62,638 nucleotides of DNA from NCBI RefSeq assembly GCF_000382145.1, contig NZ_KB907641.1, forward strand, positions 1 through 62,638, written 5' to 3'. Both the position numbers and the translations under genes were made by a program. The notes under the pieces are model-generated. The model had not been told where the DNA came from. It searched no databases and saw only the letters and a program-made list of their open reading frames with translations. This document shows positions 1-9,400 of the stretch, one piece after another (position 1 is the stretch's first letter; the number at the start of each line of letters is the position of its first letter). The stretch comes from Psychrobacter lutiphocae DSM 21542. Its GTDB lineage: Bacteria; Pseudomonadota; Gammaproteobacteria; Pseudomonadales; Moraxellaceae.

Positions 1-88
1 CCCGTGCTCTTGGTTTAGATTCAACTTTTGATAGCTTCAGAAAGTCGTGATCGCTTAACTTATGATTTCTAGGCGTTATTTTTGGCAT
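1..88 (-). CDS. Start of a transposase-like gene (possibly IS630 family), cut by window edge
   Basis: A reading frame opens at an ATG (88, minus strand) with MPKITPRNHKLSDHDFLKLS and stays open to the edge, giving 29 residues. The style (basic start, then LSDHDFLKLSKVESKPRAR) resembles the N-terminus of IS630-family transposases, where a Lys/Arg-rich segment precedes a helix-turn-helix. This is from memory of the family and rests on few residues. It lies just downstream of the truncated integrase on the same strand, so it may belong to an insertion sequence that helped break that gene. No terminal inverted repeat could be fixed. It could also be an unrelated gene. Confidence 0.4.
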   Translation of the reverse strand, partial: MPKITPRNHKLSDHDFLKLSKVESKPRAR

Positions 89-165
89 ACTGGCGTCGTA
101 ATAGTAAATAATAATTTATTATATATTATTTCTTGGAATTGGTATTAGATATCTTCATAGCCTCG

Positions 166-771
166 TCAAACTCTAACACAGGTAGTTAGAGCCTGTAACT
201 CATCAGAGGTAGGAGTCCTAAATCTTATGTTTCTTGACGATACTTTACGGCTGTGACTAAGACCGAGCATCGTATCCTCAAACTCCGACAAATTGACATC
301 AAGCCCCCACGCAAGCTTGGCTTGCTTGAGCACTGAGCGCAACCTTACCATATCACCGTTTAATGTAGGAGATTTGATTGGCGCTAAACCCTCATACTTA
401 CCTTTTAGACGGCTATTAGCAAATGCTGTATAATCCTCACGACTAAGCTCGTTTAACTGTTTGGAGGCTAGCGGTGTGCGTGCTATTAGTTTTAGTGATA
501 GATTATGAGTACGCCCAAACTGACCGCCTAACTCATCTAAGTAGCGATTAATAACATCACGTAACAGCATCGACTTAGCTGAACGCTTTAGCAACAAATC
601 AGGATTGACTTCAATCTCTGCTTCTCGTTTTTTTATCCAAGTTTCAGCTAGCGCTTTTCGGCTAAAAGTTTTTGACTCGCTAAAAGGAGGATAACCTTCC
701 CTGTTAATCCTGATGACTGCTCTAAACCTAAACTTACCGTCTTTTGTTTTACGCTTAGTTATCGATCCCAT
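166..771 (-). pseudogene. Truncated tyrosine recombinase (integrase), N-terminal part only
   Basis: The 201-residue product opens with MGSITKRKTKDGKFRFRAVI, a typical arm-type DNA-binding start of phage and island integrases, followed by a SAM-like core-binding region (about residues 60-165). Full-length relatives are usually 350-420 residues. The catalytic domain with the Arg...His-x-x-Arg...Tyr residues is missing, so the protein should be inactive. Reading stops soon after a segment (SDELQAL) that normally leads into the catalytic domain. Another frame then runs EFDEAMKISNTNSKK to a stop and could be the original C-terminus after an internal deletion. It lies about 150 bp from, and divergent to, dusA. 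One family of integrases is known to target the 5' end of dusA, so this is probably a remnant of such an island. Confidence 0.75.
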
Positions 772-919
772 GACTCACACCACTTACACTTTAAAAATTG
801 ATGGTGCAAATATGGCACAACAATAACCCATTAAATAACACGTAAAACATTAAACACGCAAGTAAACACATTTAAATAAATTACAGCTAACACAATATAA
901 CACAAAGGTTTAACGCCAA

Positions 920-1909
920 ATGCTTAACAATATTAAAGATAAGCGCCTATCCGTAGCACCCATGATTGATTGGACTACGACTGATTATAGATACTTTGCA
1001 CGCCTATTTAACCCCTATGTCTATCTATATACAGAAATGATTTCTACTGGTGCTATCTTACACGGCAACACAGATCGCTTATTACGTTTTGATACCACTC
1101 AACATCCTCTCGTCCTGCAATTGGGCGGAGCCGATATCACAGAGATGACCCAGTGTGCTGTTATTGCTCAACAGCGTAGCTTTGATGAAGTTAATATCAA
1201 TGTTGGCTGTCCATCAGATAGAGTACAGCATAATAAAATAGGTGCCTGCTTAATGGCTGAGCCAGAAACTGTGGCGAAGTTAGTACATCACATGCAAGCT
1301 GAAATTGATATTCCAGTAACTGTTAAGCACCGTATTGGTATTGATGAACATGACAGTTATGAGTTTATGCGAGATTTTGTGGTCGCCTGCGCTGATGCTG
1401 GCTGCAAACATTTTATTGTGCATGCTCGTATTGCATGGCTACAAGGTCTTAGCCCTAAACAAAACCGTGAAATTCCGCCGCTTCGCTATGAAGAGGTTTA
1501 TCGACTCAAACAGGAGTTCCCTGATCTCTATATTGAAATCAATGGCGGTATTGATAGCGTACAACAAATAAAAGTACACCTTGAGCATGTTGACGCAGTA
1601 ATGATCGGACGTGCTGCTTATCATAATCCTTATCTATTAGCAGAAGCCATGCAGTTGTGGGGGGAACCTGCTGTTAGTCGTGAACAGATTCTAGCAAAGC
1701 TATATCCTTATTTAGAACAGCAAGTTGCCAGTGGTGAGCACTTACCTTCTATTGCTCGTCATTTACTAGGTCTCTTTCAAGGACTAGCAGGCGCTCGCAA
1801 ATGGCGTCAAGCTCTAAGTGGTAAACAGCATTTAACGGTTGATGAAATTAAAGCAGCGGCTGATCACACTCTTAATTTAATTCATAAAGCACAGTTGGCA
1901 ACTGATTAA
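920..1909 (+). CDS. dusA: tRNA-dihydrouridine(20/20a) synthase DusA
   Basis: A flavoenzyme that reduces uridine in the tRNA D-loop using FMN and NADPH in the cytoplasm. The 329-residue product has the usual family length. It shows the FMN barrel start LSVAPMIDWT (residues 10-19), the catalytic Cys97 in NVGCPSDRVQ, the KHRIGID motif, and the DusA hallmark HARIAWLQGLSPKQNREIPP, which separates it from DusB and DusC. The C-terminal helical tRNA-binding part (HLLGLFQGLAGARKWRQ) is intact. The start at 920 fits the family N-terminus. A broken integrase lies upstream and divergent, and the 5' end of this gene is a known integration hotspot. A stem-loop terminator follows. Confidence 0.95.
   Translation: MLNNIKDKRLSVAPMIDWTTTDYRYFARLFNPYVYLYTEMISTGAILHGNTDRLLRFDTTQHPLVLQLGGADITEMTQCAVIAQQRSFDEVNINVGCPSDRVQHNKIGACLMAEPETVAKLVHHMQAEIDIPVTVKHRIGIDEHDSYEFMRDFVVACADAGCKHFIVHARIAWLQGLSPKQNREIPPLRYEEVYRLKQEFPDLYIEINGGIDSVQQIKVHLEHVDAVMIGRAAYHNPYLLAEAMQLWGEPAVSREQILAKLYPYLEQQVASGEHLPSIARHLLGLFQGLAGARKWRQALSGKQHLTVDEIKAAADHTLNLIHKAQLATD
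955..975. other. Possible island attachment site in the 5' end of dusA
   Basis: The bases encoding APMIDWT near the dusA start are the region used as attachment core by dusA-targeting integrases (established for that family; exact core not derivable here). Only one copy is in the window, so this is inferred from the neighbouring integrase remnant, not from a visible direct repeat. Confidence 0.3.
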
Positions 1910-2011
1910 GTATCATTAAATCATTACTGTAAAACCATTACCTGCTTTAAGACTCAACTAAATAAGTGCGCTAAATTTATGACATAAAGCTGACATAAAG
2001 TTAAAGCCTAA

Positions 2012-2043
2012 AAAAATAGCCCATCAATTGATGGGCTATTTTA
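2012..2043. terminator. Bidirectional terminator after dusA and downstream of ureG
   Basis: Perfect inverted repeat AATAGCCCATCAA/TTGATGGGCTATT with A-runs on the left and T-runs on the right. It lies between the convergent dusA and ureG genes and can serve both strands. The remaining gap to 2214 is AT-rich with nothing else recognisable. Confidence 0.8.
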
Positions 2044-2214
2044 TAAAAGCGCATATCACAAACATCGATTTTAATAAAACAAATAATCACAAATATAGTT
2101 AACAAGCTTTGAAACAGTTATGGTGTCAACCATGCTAAGTCTACTTTAATTTGCGGTGTAGAACTCACCAATGATCGTATTAAACCAGTATTACTATTTT
2201 AAACTTCTTTGACT

Positions 2215-2853
2215 TTATGCGTTATCAGCTGCTTTACCAGGACGTCTTTCGGGCAGCATACCTTGCTTTAAGATAAAGCTGATAACTTCTTCGATACCAT
2301 CGCCATCATACAAGTTAGTGAAGATGAATGGACGCTCGCCACGCATTTTCTTAGCATCACGATCCATTGAATCTAAATCTGCATGTACATATTTTGCGAT
2401 GTCTTTTTTGTTAATGATTAACATGTCAGACTTAGTGATACCTGGTCCACCTTTACGTGGAATATCATCACCAGCTGAAACATCAATAACATAAATAGTT
2501 AGATCTGAAAGCTCTGGGCTGAAAGTAGCCGCTAAGTTATCACCGCCTGATTCAACCAAGATTAACTCAAGATTAGGATGACGCTTTTGTAGCTCATCAA
2601 TAGCCGCTAAGTTCATTGAAGCGTCTTCACGAATGGCTGTGTGTGGACAACCGCCTGTCTCAACACCCATGATACGATCTGCTGGTAATACACCACTTCT
2701 TACTAATGAGTCGGCATCTTCACGAGTATAAATATCATTAGTTACTACTGCCATATCATAGTGATCATGCAGTGCTTTACACAGCTGGCGCAATAATGAT
2801 GTTTTACCAGAACCAACTGGTCCACCGACACCAACACGTAAACATTGTTTCAT
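2215..2853 (-). CDS. ureG: Urease accessory GTPase UreG
   Basis: SIMIBI-class GTPase that delivers nickel to apo-urease with UreD, UreE and UreF. Starting at the ATG at 2853 gives 212 residues; a good ribosome binding site (AAGGAT) lies just upstream, and a longer reading from 2889 adds 12 residues with no support. The P-loop GGPVGSGKT is at residues 10-18, the nickel-binding CPH motif at 69-71 ([11 protein letters not shown]), and the switch region ESGGDN and the NKKD guanine-recognition motif are present. It is the last gene of ureDABCEFG. A 16-bp tandem repeat separates it from ureF. Confidence 0.96.
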   Translation of the reverse strand: MKQCLRVGVGGPVGSGKTSLLRQLCKALHDHYDMAVVTNDIYTREDADSLVRSGVLPADRIMGVETGGCPHTAIREDASMNLAAIDELQKRHPNLELILVESGGDNLAATFSPELSDLTIYVIDVSAGDDIPRKGGPGITKSDMLIINKKDIAKYVHADLDSMDRDAKKMRGERPFIFTNLYDGDGIEEVISFILKQGMLPERRPGKAADNA

Positions 2854-2920
2854 TATATTATCCTTATAATTTTTATATAGCAAAATCAAAATATAGTTAG
2901 CTTGTATGCGCTAACTTAGA

Positions 2921-3016
2921 ATATACTACTAGCTTCATATACTACTAGCTTCATATACTACTAGTTTCATATACTACTAGCTTCATATACTACTAGTTTC
3001 ATATACTACTAGCTTC
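2921..3016. repeat. 16-bp tandem repeat between ureF and ureG (6 copies)
   Basis: Six contiguous copies of about ATACTACTAGCTTCAT, with GCTTC/GTTTC variants. The array covers the ureF stop codon and most of the ureF-ureG gap. There are no unique spacers, so this is a slippage-type tandem array and not a CRISPR. Confidence 0.9.
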
Positions 3017-3716
3017 TAAATAACCTAGAATACTGAGTCTCATGCTGAGCACTACCAAGCGCTAAGCCTGGTAATATTGGTCCTAACTCATCATCTGATA
3101 AATCTAAGGCTTTATCTACTGCGACAACAAGGTTTGGACGTAATTGTTCAATAATTCTTTGTGCAGCCGTCTGACCTAATGGTAACGCTTTACAGGCCGC
3201 TGCTAATTGGTTTTCAAGCCATGCCCAACCAAAGCCTAATAAAGTGACTCTTGTTGGTAATCCACGTTTATGTGCCAACCAACTAAATACCGTAATATAG
3301 GTTGGATCTTCAGGCATTATCGGATCACCCTGCTCTGCATTAGGTTCAAGACCTAGGCTATTAAGTAAAGTTAATAGCGCTGCACCAAGACGTGAGTCTT
3401 CTTCGTTTAGCTCTGCACTTTCACGGTTAGCGTAAAGCCATTCGTTCCAGTACTCTAATCCTTCGCTATCGCCATTTTTCCAACAGGCTTGTAGTCTAGA
3501 TAACAATGGTAGCTCACATAAAGTTAATCCGTCATCTAATACACCTGTAAGCCAGTCACTAAGGTCGGCTTCATTTTTTACCCAACCGAGCTCAAAAGTA
3601 CTTTCCAAACCTTGTGACCAGGCGAAAGCCCCTATTGGCAATGCAGGGCTAACTACTTGCATTAGCCCCAAAATTGCCAAATCAGATACGTTACTAGATT
3701 GATTCTCAGTGTGCAT
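3009..3716 (-). CDS. ureF: Urease accessory protein UreF
   Basis: UreF forms the UreD-UreF-UreG activation complex on apo-urease and controls GTP-dependent nickel loading. The start MHTENQSSNVSDLAILGLMQ at 3716 gives 235 residues, the usual size; a longer reading from 3851 would run back into the His-rich codons of ureE and is an artefact. The family core SPALPIGAFAWSQGLESTFE and the C-terminal PLGQTAAQRIIEQL helix are visible. The start overlaps the end of ureE by 11 bp, suggesting translational coupling. The stop codon lies inside a 16-bp tandem repeat, and the last two in-frame codons of that repeat are both TAG. Confidence 0.95.
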   Translation of the reverse strand: MHTENQSSNVSDLAILGLMQVVSPALPIGAFAWSQGLESTFELGWVKNEADLSDWLTGVLDDGLTLCELPLLSRLQACWKNGDSEGLEYWNEWLYANRESAELNEEDSRLGAALLTLLNSLGLEPNAEQGDPIMPEDPTYITVFSWLAHKRGLPTRVTLLGFGWAWLENQLAAACKALPLGQTAAQRIIEQLRPNLVVAVDKALDLSDDELGPILPGLALGSAQHETQYSRLFRS

Positions 3717-4254
3717 GGTTGTGATCGCCATGATGGGAGTGTCCCTCATTATGATTATGTTCATGATGACTGTGTTCATGCCCATGTGCATGTGAATGCC
3801 CAAGACCAGTTTGCGCATATGCACCTGACTCTGGGTCAAAAGGTGCTTCATGACGCTCTAGAGTTGCCCCTAACAGCTCAGCAAGCTCCTCAAGAACATG
3901 ATCAGGTGGGAATCTTACCCAATAACGATCATCTGAATCAGAACCAATGGCCAGAGTCACATGACGGTTACCTAAGTGGTAGCAAAGCTTACCTAAAGGT
4001 AAACCGTTTTCAATGTATGCGGTAACAACTGGCTCATCGGCAGCACGAACTTGAATCACTTTTCCACAACTAGACTCTAATAAGTCACCATCATTAAGAA
4101 CCGGTCCTCGATCTAGGAATAGGCCGACTTCCTGCCCTTTATCAGTGGTCGCTTTTAAGCGACCTCTGATACGTAACTCATAAGGCAAAGTTAATGTGTC
4201 TAACACCTCACCTTCTTTATCTTTAGTTTCTAGTCTTTTTGTTAATTCAAGCAT
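3706..4254 (-). CDS. ureE: Urease nickel metallochaperone UreE
   Basis: UreE binds nickel and hands it to UreG during urease maturation. The 182-residue product has the N-terminal peptide-binding domain (about 1-75), the central metal-binding domain with GNRHVTLAIG, and a C-terminal tail (about residues 150-182) very rich in His (GHSHAHGHEHSHHEHNHNEG). That tail resembles the nickel-storage tail of Klebsiella-type UreE. It lies 16 bp downstream of ureC and overlaps ureF by 11 bp. Confidence 0.95.
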   Translation of the reverse strand: MLELTKRLETKDKEGEVLDTLTLPYELRIRGRLKATTDKGQEVGLFLDRGPVLNDGDLLESSCGKVIQVRAADEPVVTAYIENGLPLGKLCYHLGNRHVTLAIGSDSDDRYWVRFPPDHVLEELAELLGATLERHEAPFDPESGAYAQTGLGHSHAHGHEHSHHEHNHNEGHSHHGDHNHAH

Positions 4255-4270
4255 ATTGCTTCCTTACGAT

Positions 4271-5974
4271 TTAGAATAAGTGATAACGTTGTGCTAATGG
4301 TAACTCACTTAAAGGCTCGCAACTTAATAACTCACCATCAGCGTAAACTTCATAGGTCTCTGGATCTACAGTTAGATTCGGACACACATCGTTTAGCTTC
4401 ATATCACTCTTACGCATTGTACGAACGTTTTTACAAGGTACTAATGGACTTCTAAGACCCAACTTCTCTTCTAAACCAGTATTTTCAGCCGCTTGACTGA
4501 TAAAAGTCATACGTGTTGCATTCACAGCACGACCTTGTGCGCCAAACATGCGACGGTAATGTACAGGCTGAGGTGTTGAGATAGCAGCGTTTGGATCACC
4601 CATCAACGCACCTGCAATCATACCACCTTTAATAACTCTAGTTGGCTTAGCACCAAACATTTTTGCTTCCCACAATACCAAATCAGCTAATTTACCAACT
4701 TCAATTGAACCAATTTCATGGGCAACACCATGTGCAATAGCTGGGTTGATGGTGTACTTAGCTACATAGCGTTTAGCGCGGAAGTTATCAGCACCTAACT
4801 CTTTATCCTCTGGCAACAACCCACGCTGAACACGCATTTTATGAGCTGTTTGCCATGTACGACAGACAACTTCACCAATACGACCCATTGCTTGTGAGTC
4901 AGATGACATCATTGACATGGCACCGATGTCATGCAAGATATCTTCAGCTGCGATTGATTCACGGCGAATACGAGAGTCAGCAAACGCAACATCTTCTGCA
5001 ATATTTGGATCTAAATGGTGACACTCCATCAACATATCCAAATGCTCATCAACTGTATTTACAGTGTATGGACGAGTTGGGTTGGTCGATGATGGTAAAA
5101 TATTTGGCTGCGCAACCGCAGTAATAATGTCTGGAGCGTGACCACCACCAGCACCTTCAGTGTGGAAAGTATGAATACAACGATCTGCCATTGCATCAAA
5201 GGTATCTTGAACGAAACCTGATTCATTTAGCGTATCTGAGTGAAGTGCTACTTGAATATCATACTTATCGGCAATCGTTAATGCGTTGTCGATAATTGCA
5301 GGTGTTGCACCCCAGTCTTCATGAATTTTTAGACTCATTGCTCCCGCTTTAACTTGAGCTTCTAAACCTTCTGGAGTACTTACACTACCTTTACCTAAAA
5401 TACCGATGTTCATTGGTAAATCATCAACGGCTTGTAGCATTTTGTGGATATGCCAAACGCCAGGTGTACTGGTTGTTGCCATTGAACCTTCAGCTGGACC
5501 TGTACCACCACCGATCATAGTTGTTGTACCGCTCATTAGCGCTTCATCAACCTGCTGTGGACAGATAAAATGAATATGTGTATCAATACCACCAGCAGTT
5601 AAGATTTTGCCTTCACCAGCGATGATTTCTGTGCCTGGACCAACAACAATATTCACATCAGGCTGGGTGTCTGGGTTACCAGCTTTACCAATACCAGCAA
5701 TGCGGCCATCTTTTAAGCCAACATCTGCTTTGACGATTCCCCAATAATCAAGAATAATGACGTTGGTAATCACAGTATCCATGACTTCGTCACCGGCACT
5801 TTGGCCTTGACCCATGCCGTCACGAATTACTTTACCACCACCGAATAGAATTTCTTCACCATAATGCGTGTAATCTTTTTCAATCTCAATCCATAGTTCT
5901 GTATCGCCTAGGCGAACACGGTCACCTACTGTTGGGCCATACATCTCTGAATATGCTTTACGAGAAATTTTCAT
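4271..5974 (-). CDS. ureC: Urease alpha subunit UreC (catalytic)
   Basis: Catalytic subunit of urease, which hydrolyses urea to ammonia and carbamate at a dinuclear nickel centre. The 567 residues match the family length. Nickel and active-site residues are all present: His133 and His135 (DTHIHF), carbamylated Lys216 (SLKIHEDWG), His245, His271 ([10 protein letters not shown]) and Asp359 ([10 protein letters not shown]). The mobile-flap Cys318-His319-His320 (MECHHLD) is also intact. Positions are one less than in Klebsiella urease. It lies 17 bp after ureB and 16 bp before ureE. The enzyme should be functional. Confidence 0.98.
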   Translation of the reverse strand: MKISRKAYSEMYGPTVGDRVRLGDTELWIEIEKDYTHYGEEILFGGGKVIRDGMGQGQSAGDEVMDTVITNVIILDYWGIVKADVGLKDGRIAGIGKAGNPDTQPDVNIVVGPGTEIIAGEGKILTAGGIDTHIHFICPQQVDEALMSGTTTMIGGGTGPAEGSMATTSTPGVWHIHKMLQAVDDLPMNIGILGKGSVSTPEGLEAQVKAGAMSLKIHEDWGATPAIIDNALTIADKYDIQVALHSDTLNESGFVQDTFDAMADRCIHTFHTEGAGGGHAPDIITAVAQPNILPSSTNPTRPYTVNTVDEHLDMLMECHHLDPNIAEDVAFADSRIRRESIAAEDILHDIGAMSMMSSDSQAMGRIGEVVCRTWQTAHKMRVQRGLLPEDKELGADNFRAKRYVAKYTINPAIAHGVAHEIGSIEVGKLADLVLWEAKMFGAKPTRVIKGGMIAGALMGDPNAAISTPQPVHYRRMFGAQGRAVNATRMTFISQAAENTGLEEKLGLRSPLVPCKNVRTMRKSDMKLNDVCPNLTVDPETYEVYADGELLSCEPLSELPLAQRYHLF

Positions 5975-5991
5975 GCTTTAACTCCTAATTT

Positions 5992-6306
5992 TTATTCTTT
6001 ATCGAGTGGACCCATAACATCGCCACGGAAACCAAAGATACGACGTTTGCCTGCAAAGGCTACTAAAGTCACTTCACGACTTTGACCTGGTTCAAAACGT
6101 ACAGACGTGCCTGCTGGAATTGCTAAACGAAAACCATAGGCTTTATCACGATCAAACTCAAGCGCTGAGTTCGTTTCGGCGAAATGATAGTGTGAGCCTA
6201 CTTGTACAGGTCTATCACCATTATTTGAAACTGTGACAGTAATCGTTTCACGATCTGCGAGTAGCTCAATGTCACCACTTTTTAATTGATATTCTCCTGG
6301 AATCAT
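5992..6306 (-). CDS. ureB: Urease beta subunit UreB
   Basis: Small structural subunit of the UreABC trimer. The start [15 protein letters not shown] at 6306 gives 104 residues, the canonical start and size, with AGGAGA 7-8 bases upstream. A longer frame from 6345 overlaps ureA and is not supported. The motifs [20 protein letters not shown] and [13 protein letters not shown] are typical. It lies 10 bp downstream of ureA, as a separate gene rather than the UreAB fusion seen in Helicobacter. Confidence 0.96.
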   Translation of the reverse strand: MIPGEYQLKSGDIELLADRETITVTVSNNGDRPVQVGSHYHFAETNSALEFDRDKAYGFRLAIPAGTSVRFEPGQSREVTLVAFAGKRRIFGFRGDVMGPLDKE

Positions 6307-6316
6307 GATAATTCTC

Positions 6317-6619
6317 CTAAACGATTGGGTGGTTAACGGTGACAAGCTTAGTACCGTCTGGGAAAGTTGCTTCTACCATGATGCTTGGAATCATTTCTGG
6401 AACACCTTCCATCACATCATCACGTGTTAGCACTTCACGACCGGCACTCATTAGCTCAGCAACACTACGACCTTCGCGTGCACCATCTAAAATAAATAAA
6501 CTGATAAATGCAATCGCCTCAGGGTAGTTAAGCTTAAGGCCTTTTGCTTTACGGCGTTCTGCAACTAGACCTGCAGTAAACAGCATTAGCTTATCTTTAT
6601 CTCTTGGTGTTAAGTCCAT
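6317..6619 (-). CDS. ureA: Urease gamma subunit UreA
   Basis: Smallest structural urease subunit, 100 residues from the ATG at 6619 ([20 protein letters not shown]), matching the family. A GTG one codon earlier is possible, but AGGAGT is better spaced for the ATG. The motifs [16 protein letters not shown] and [18 protein letters not shown] are standard. About 150 bp separate it from ureD with no obvious terminator, so it probably belongs to one operon led by ureD. Confidence 0.96.
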   Translation of the reverse strand: MDLTPRDKDKLMLFTAGLVAERRKAKGLKLNYPEAIAFISLFILDGAREGRSVAELMSAGREVLTRDDVMEGVPEMIPSIMVEATFPDGTKLVTVNHPIV

Positions 6620-6770
6620 CACTTACTCCTCATTGTTATATTGACTCTTATAAAACTTTTATAAAAACAGTTACTTAATTAAGTGGTTGAATTACAAAGT
6701 AAATCGAAATATAAACCATGTAAGTAAACACAACCATTACTTAGAAAGATATTTGTGTATAACCATGCTT

Positions 6771-7664
6771 TTAAGTCAACCAAATACGTGGGATAACAGC
6801 TTCATGCCCAGTTAGACGTGGCCGTAAAATCTCACGTGCTTGCTGAAATATTTCCCAAGCTTCATTGCGATCCGTACCCATATAACGTAGCAATAAAACG
6901 CCACGACGATAAGTAACTGCCCAATTATTAGAAGCTGGTATAGAGTCGCGCAGTGCTGTAATTGCCTCTTGCGGGTCATCTAGACCAACCACCCAAAAAG
7001 TACCATGTGACGTTGCGCCACCTTGACCCCATTTTCCTTGAAACCTAGGATGATCAGGCTCAACAAATTGGCGCTCTATCCATAACGGCTTACCATTACG
7101 AAATATTTGAAACTTTTGCTCTAAGCGTCCGCTTTCAAATGGAAGATTTGTTGCAGGTCGGCCAAGGCATAATAGCTCCCAGCCTAAACACTTAGCATTT
7201 TCTCCCAGTTCAATATTAAATAGTTGCGTACCACGTGTACCATTAAAAGCTATGGAATCTAGTGGTAACCATTCAAGGATCCCATCATCTTCTACTTGCA
7301 AGCTTGTGATCTGATGCCATTCAACATTATTACTATCTGCTTTATATAGCTTATTGGCAGCAGGCGTGGTTACCAAAGTATGCGCACCCTGCTCTACAGT
7401 TACATCAAATTCAAGCACATCTCCACTTACCAGTCCACCTGGGGGGTGCAAGATATATACATGGCAACATCCTTCATTCCCTTCTGGATAAAATGGTCTT
7501 TGAATACGTAAAGGCCCATAATGTTTAGCATGCCTCATGCGCGTAATATCTGGCAATCCTTTGGTGTCAAAAACTAGTTTTAAAGAAGCATCCCAATGGC
7601 GGCTGGCATCAAAACGGTGTCCTGAATCAAACTTTTTAACAGCCGTATCTGGAGAAGTTGTCAT
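6771..7664 (-). CDS. ureD: Urease accessory protein UreD (UreH)
   Basis: Scaffold for the UreD-F-G complex that binds apo-urease; nickel is thought to pass through a tunnel in it. The 297 residues show family motifs: GPLRIQRPFYPEG, CHVYILHPPGGLVSGD, and LVTTPAANKLYKAD, followed by EWLPLDSIAFNG. It is the first gene of the ureDABCEFG operon. Upstream is a short AT-rich tandem duplication and then a long gene-free region which must contain the operon promoter. No LysR-type or AraC-type regulator is adjacent. Confidence 0.95.
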   Translation of the reverse strand: MTTSPDTAVKKFDSGHRFDASRHWDASLKLVFDTKGLPDITRMRHAKHYGPLRIQRPFYPEGNEGCCHVYILHPPGGLVSGDVLEFDVTVEQGAHTLVTTPAANKLYKADSNNVEWHQITSLQVEDDGILEWLPLDSIAFNGTRGTQLFNIELGENAKCLGWELLCLGRPATNLPFESGRLEQKFQIFRNGKPLWIERQFVEPDHPRFQGKWGQGGATSHGTFWVVGLDDPQEAITALRDSIPASNNWAVTYRRGVLLLRYMGTDRNEAWEIFQQAREILRPRLTGHEAVIPRIWLT

Positions 7665-7677
7665 TGTATTAAGTACC

Positions 7678-7717
7678 TTTATTTATTACAATATTTCTTT
7701 ATTTATTACAATATTTC
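7678..7717. repeat. 20-bp tandem duplication upstream of ureD
   Basis: Two perfect copies of TTTATTTATTACAATATTTC immediately upstream of the ureD start, with a partial third (GGTTTATTAC). It probably arose by slippage and may alter the urease promoter or leader. Confidence 0.85.
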
Positions 7718-7830
7718 TTGGTTTATTACTATGATGTTATTTACTTTTAATTAAATTTATCGCTACCAATGCAATATATTTTAAACATTTATTATTGTCT
7801 ATTTCAAAATTTAAATTTTGTTTTATCATC

Positions 7831-7868
7831 AACATTCAATAAAAACTTTAACATTCAATAAAAACTTT
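7831..7868. repeat. 19-bp tandem duplication
   Basis: Two copies of AACATTCAATAAAAACTTT side by side in the gene-free region. Confidence 0.85.
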
Positions 7869-8865
7869 GACAGATTAAACTTAGCACACCAAAATCTTAA
7901 CCAGCACACTTAAAATTAGTTATTGTTATCAGGTATTAATTGGCTTTATAGTTCTTTTAACATACTATCTGCTTTTATTTATATTATATTAATATTTGCG
8001 ATGTACTCTTCTGATGTACTCTTCTTTAGTTAGGAAAGCTAAAAGCTAAAAAGCCAAAAGTTAAAATAAGTCAAATAAAAAAAGTTGAATAAAAACCATA
8101 AAAGCTAAATAAAAAGCATAGATTAAATAAAAAAGCATATTCACGAGTAATGCTTTACTTATTTCATCCAATAACTTAGGCATTAGGCAATAGCTAATTT
8201 CGATATTATATAACTACTTAAACAAGAAGAATATATAGCAAATCATACCAATACACTGTTATAGACACTCTATATATCTGAACTATTAAAGTCAACTTCT
8301 ATTCTTGAAAGTTATATAACTCCCCAATAATATCGATAGTTTTTTAGTTAAACTACTACTTTAGACAGAAAAAATTTGTATTCAATACCATTTTCGCTGT
8401 TTTAGTTTTACCATTTGTATCTAAACCAAGCCTTGGGGCCCTTTAATCCAACTTAGCTTTATTTAAAGCTCAAGCCATATAAAAGTGGTATATGCCTATG
8501 ACCTATGTATAGTCTATGATAGAACGACCTTCTAGCCATACATTTTGCGCTATTCCCATAATTTCACTTTATCCCAGTTTTGAAGATTAGTATAGTATGC
8601 AAGAAAACAGATATGTTGCTGAAATGTTACTTTCAAGGCTTAACAGAAATTGAGCTTTGATACGTCTATGACTTACACACATCTTATGACTTACAGGACG
8701 CACACCTCTCACCATAGCCCCGCCTAAGAAGAGTGGTTATTTATCAATTATGCTGACTGCTGACTGAAATGATAATTCAGTTACATACAGGATATTGGCA
8801 TCCATGCTGATTTAGAAGGATAGCTAGCAGCTCTACTCCAACTGTTTGTTTATGTGGTTTATTAC

Positions 8866-8919
8866 TATTAATTCCCAACTACCTATTAACTCCCAACTAC
8901 CTATTAACTCCCAACTACC
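8866..8919. repeat. 18-bp tandem repeat, 3 copies
   Basis: Three copies of TATTAACTCCCAACTACC (the first has one T for C), followed by a partial copy. It lies in the non-coding stretch between ureD and the EamA gene. Confidence 0.85.
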
Positions 8920-9400
8920 TATAACATTTATATCTTTATCATCTAGCCTATGGTTATGGTATAGGTAGCTAGTTTTTTCTTTTTTTTTGAATAATTCTTA
9001 TTACAACACTTTTATCTATCCAAAAATATTTTGGTAAATTAGCAGGTTACATCTTAAAAACATTAGATAAAAAAAAGGTATTGGTTTATTTATAATCATA
9101 TAAACTTGTTATTCCACAATAAAAGTATGGTAATAGATGGGTATATACTGCTACACTATCCTGCACTGATAGACTCTATCTTTTAATAATTATATTTTAA
9201 ATATAGATTTATAATAGTTGATTACGTATTTTTATATTTCTTATATATCGTGTAACAACGTAATGATTAGTAACTAAAGTACATATTAGTATTTACATTT
9301 TTACTTAAAGGGTACACAATTAAATTTAATATTGTTTTTCTTGCGTAAGTATGTTTACTTTCATGACTTTTTATTCATGATTTTAATTTAGAGGTGTTCT

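Larger units (their letters stand above)
7665..9400. other. 1.7 kb gene-free AT-rich region between ureD and the EamA transporter
   Basis: No reading frame with recognisable coding character was found on either strand. The stretch is strongly AT-rich and holds three short tandem duplications (7678-7717, 7831-7868, 8866-8919). It lies between divergent genes, so promoters for ureD (minus) and the EamA gene (plus) must lie here. I could not recognise a riboswitch, small RNA or operator. Confidence 0.6.

Noticed and set aside
166..771. Functional prophage or island integrase
   Set aside because: The catalytic domain is missing, and no phage genes lie in the window.
2921..3016. CRISPR array
   Set aside because: Repeats are contiguous 16-bp units without spacers and there are no cas genes.
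3009..3851. A 280-residue version of UreF
   Set aside because: The extra N-terminus is an alternative frame of the His-rich ureE tail; the 235-residue start fits the family.
7665..9400. Nickel or other riboswitch upstream of the urease operon
   Set aside because: No recognisable aptamer; the stretch is AT-rich and only simple duplications are visible.
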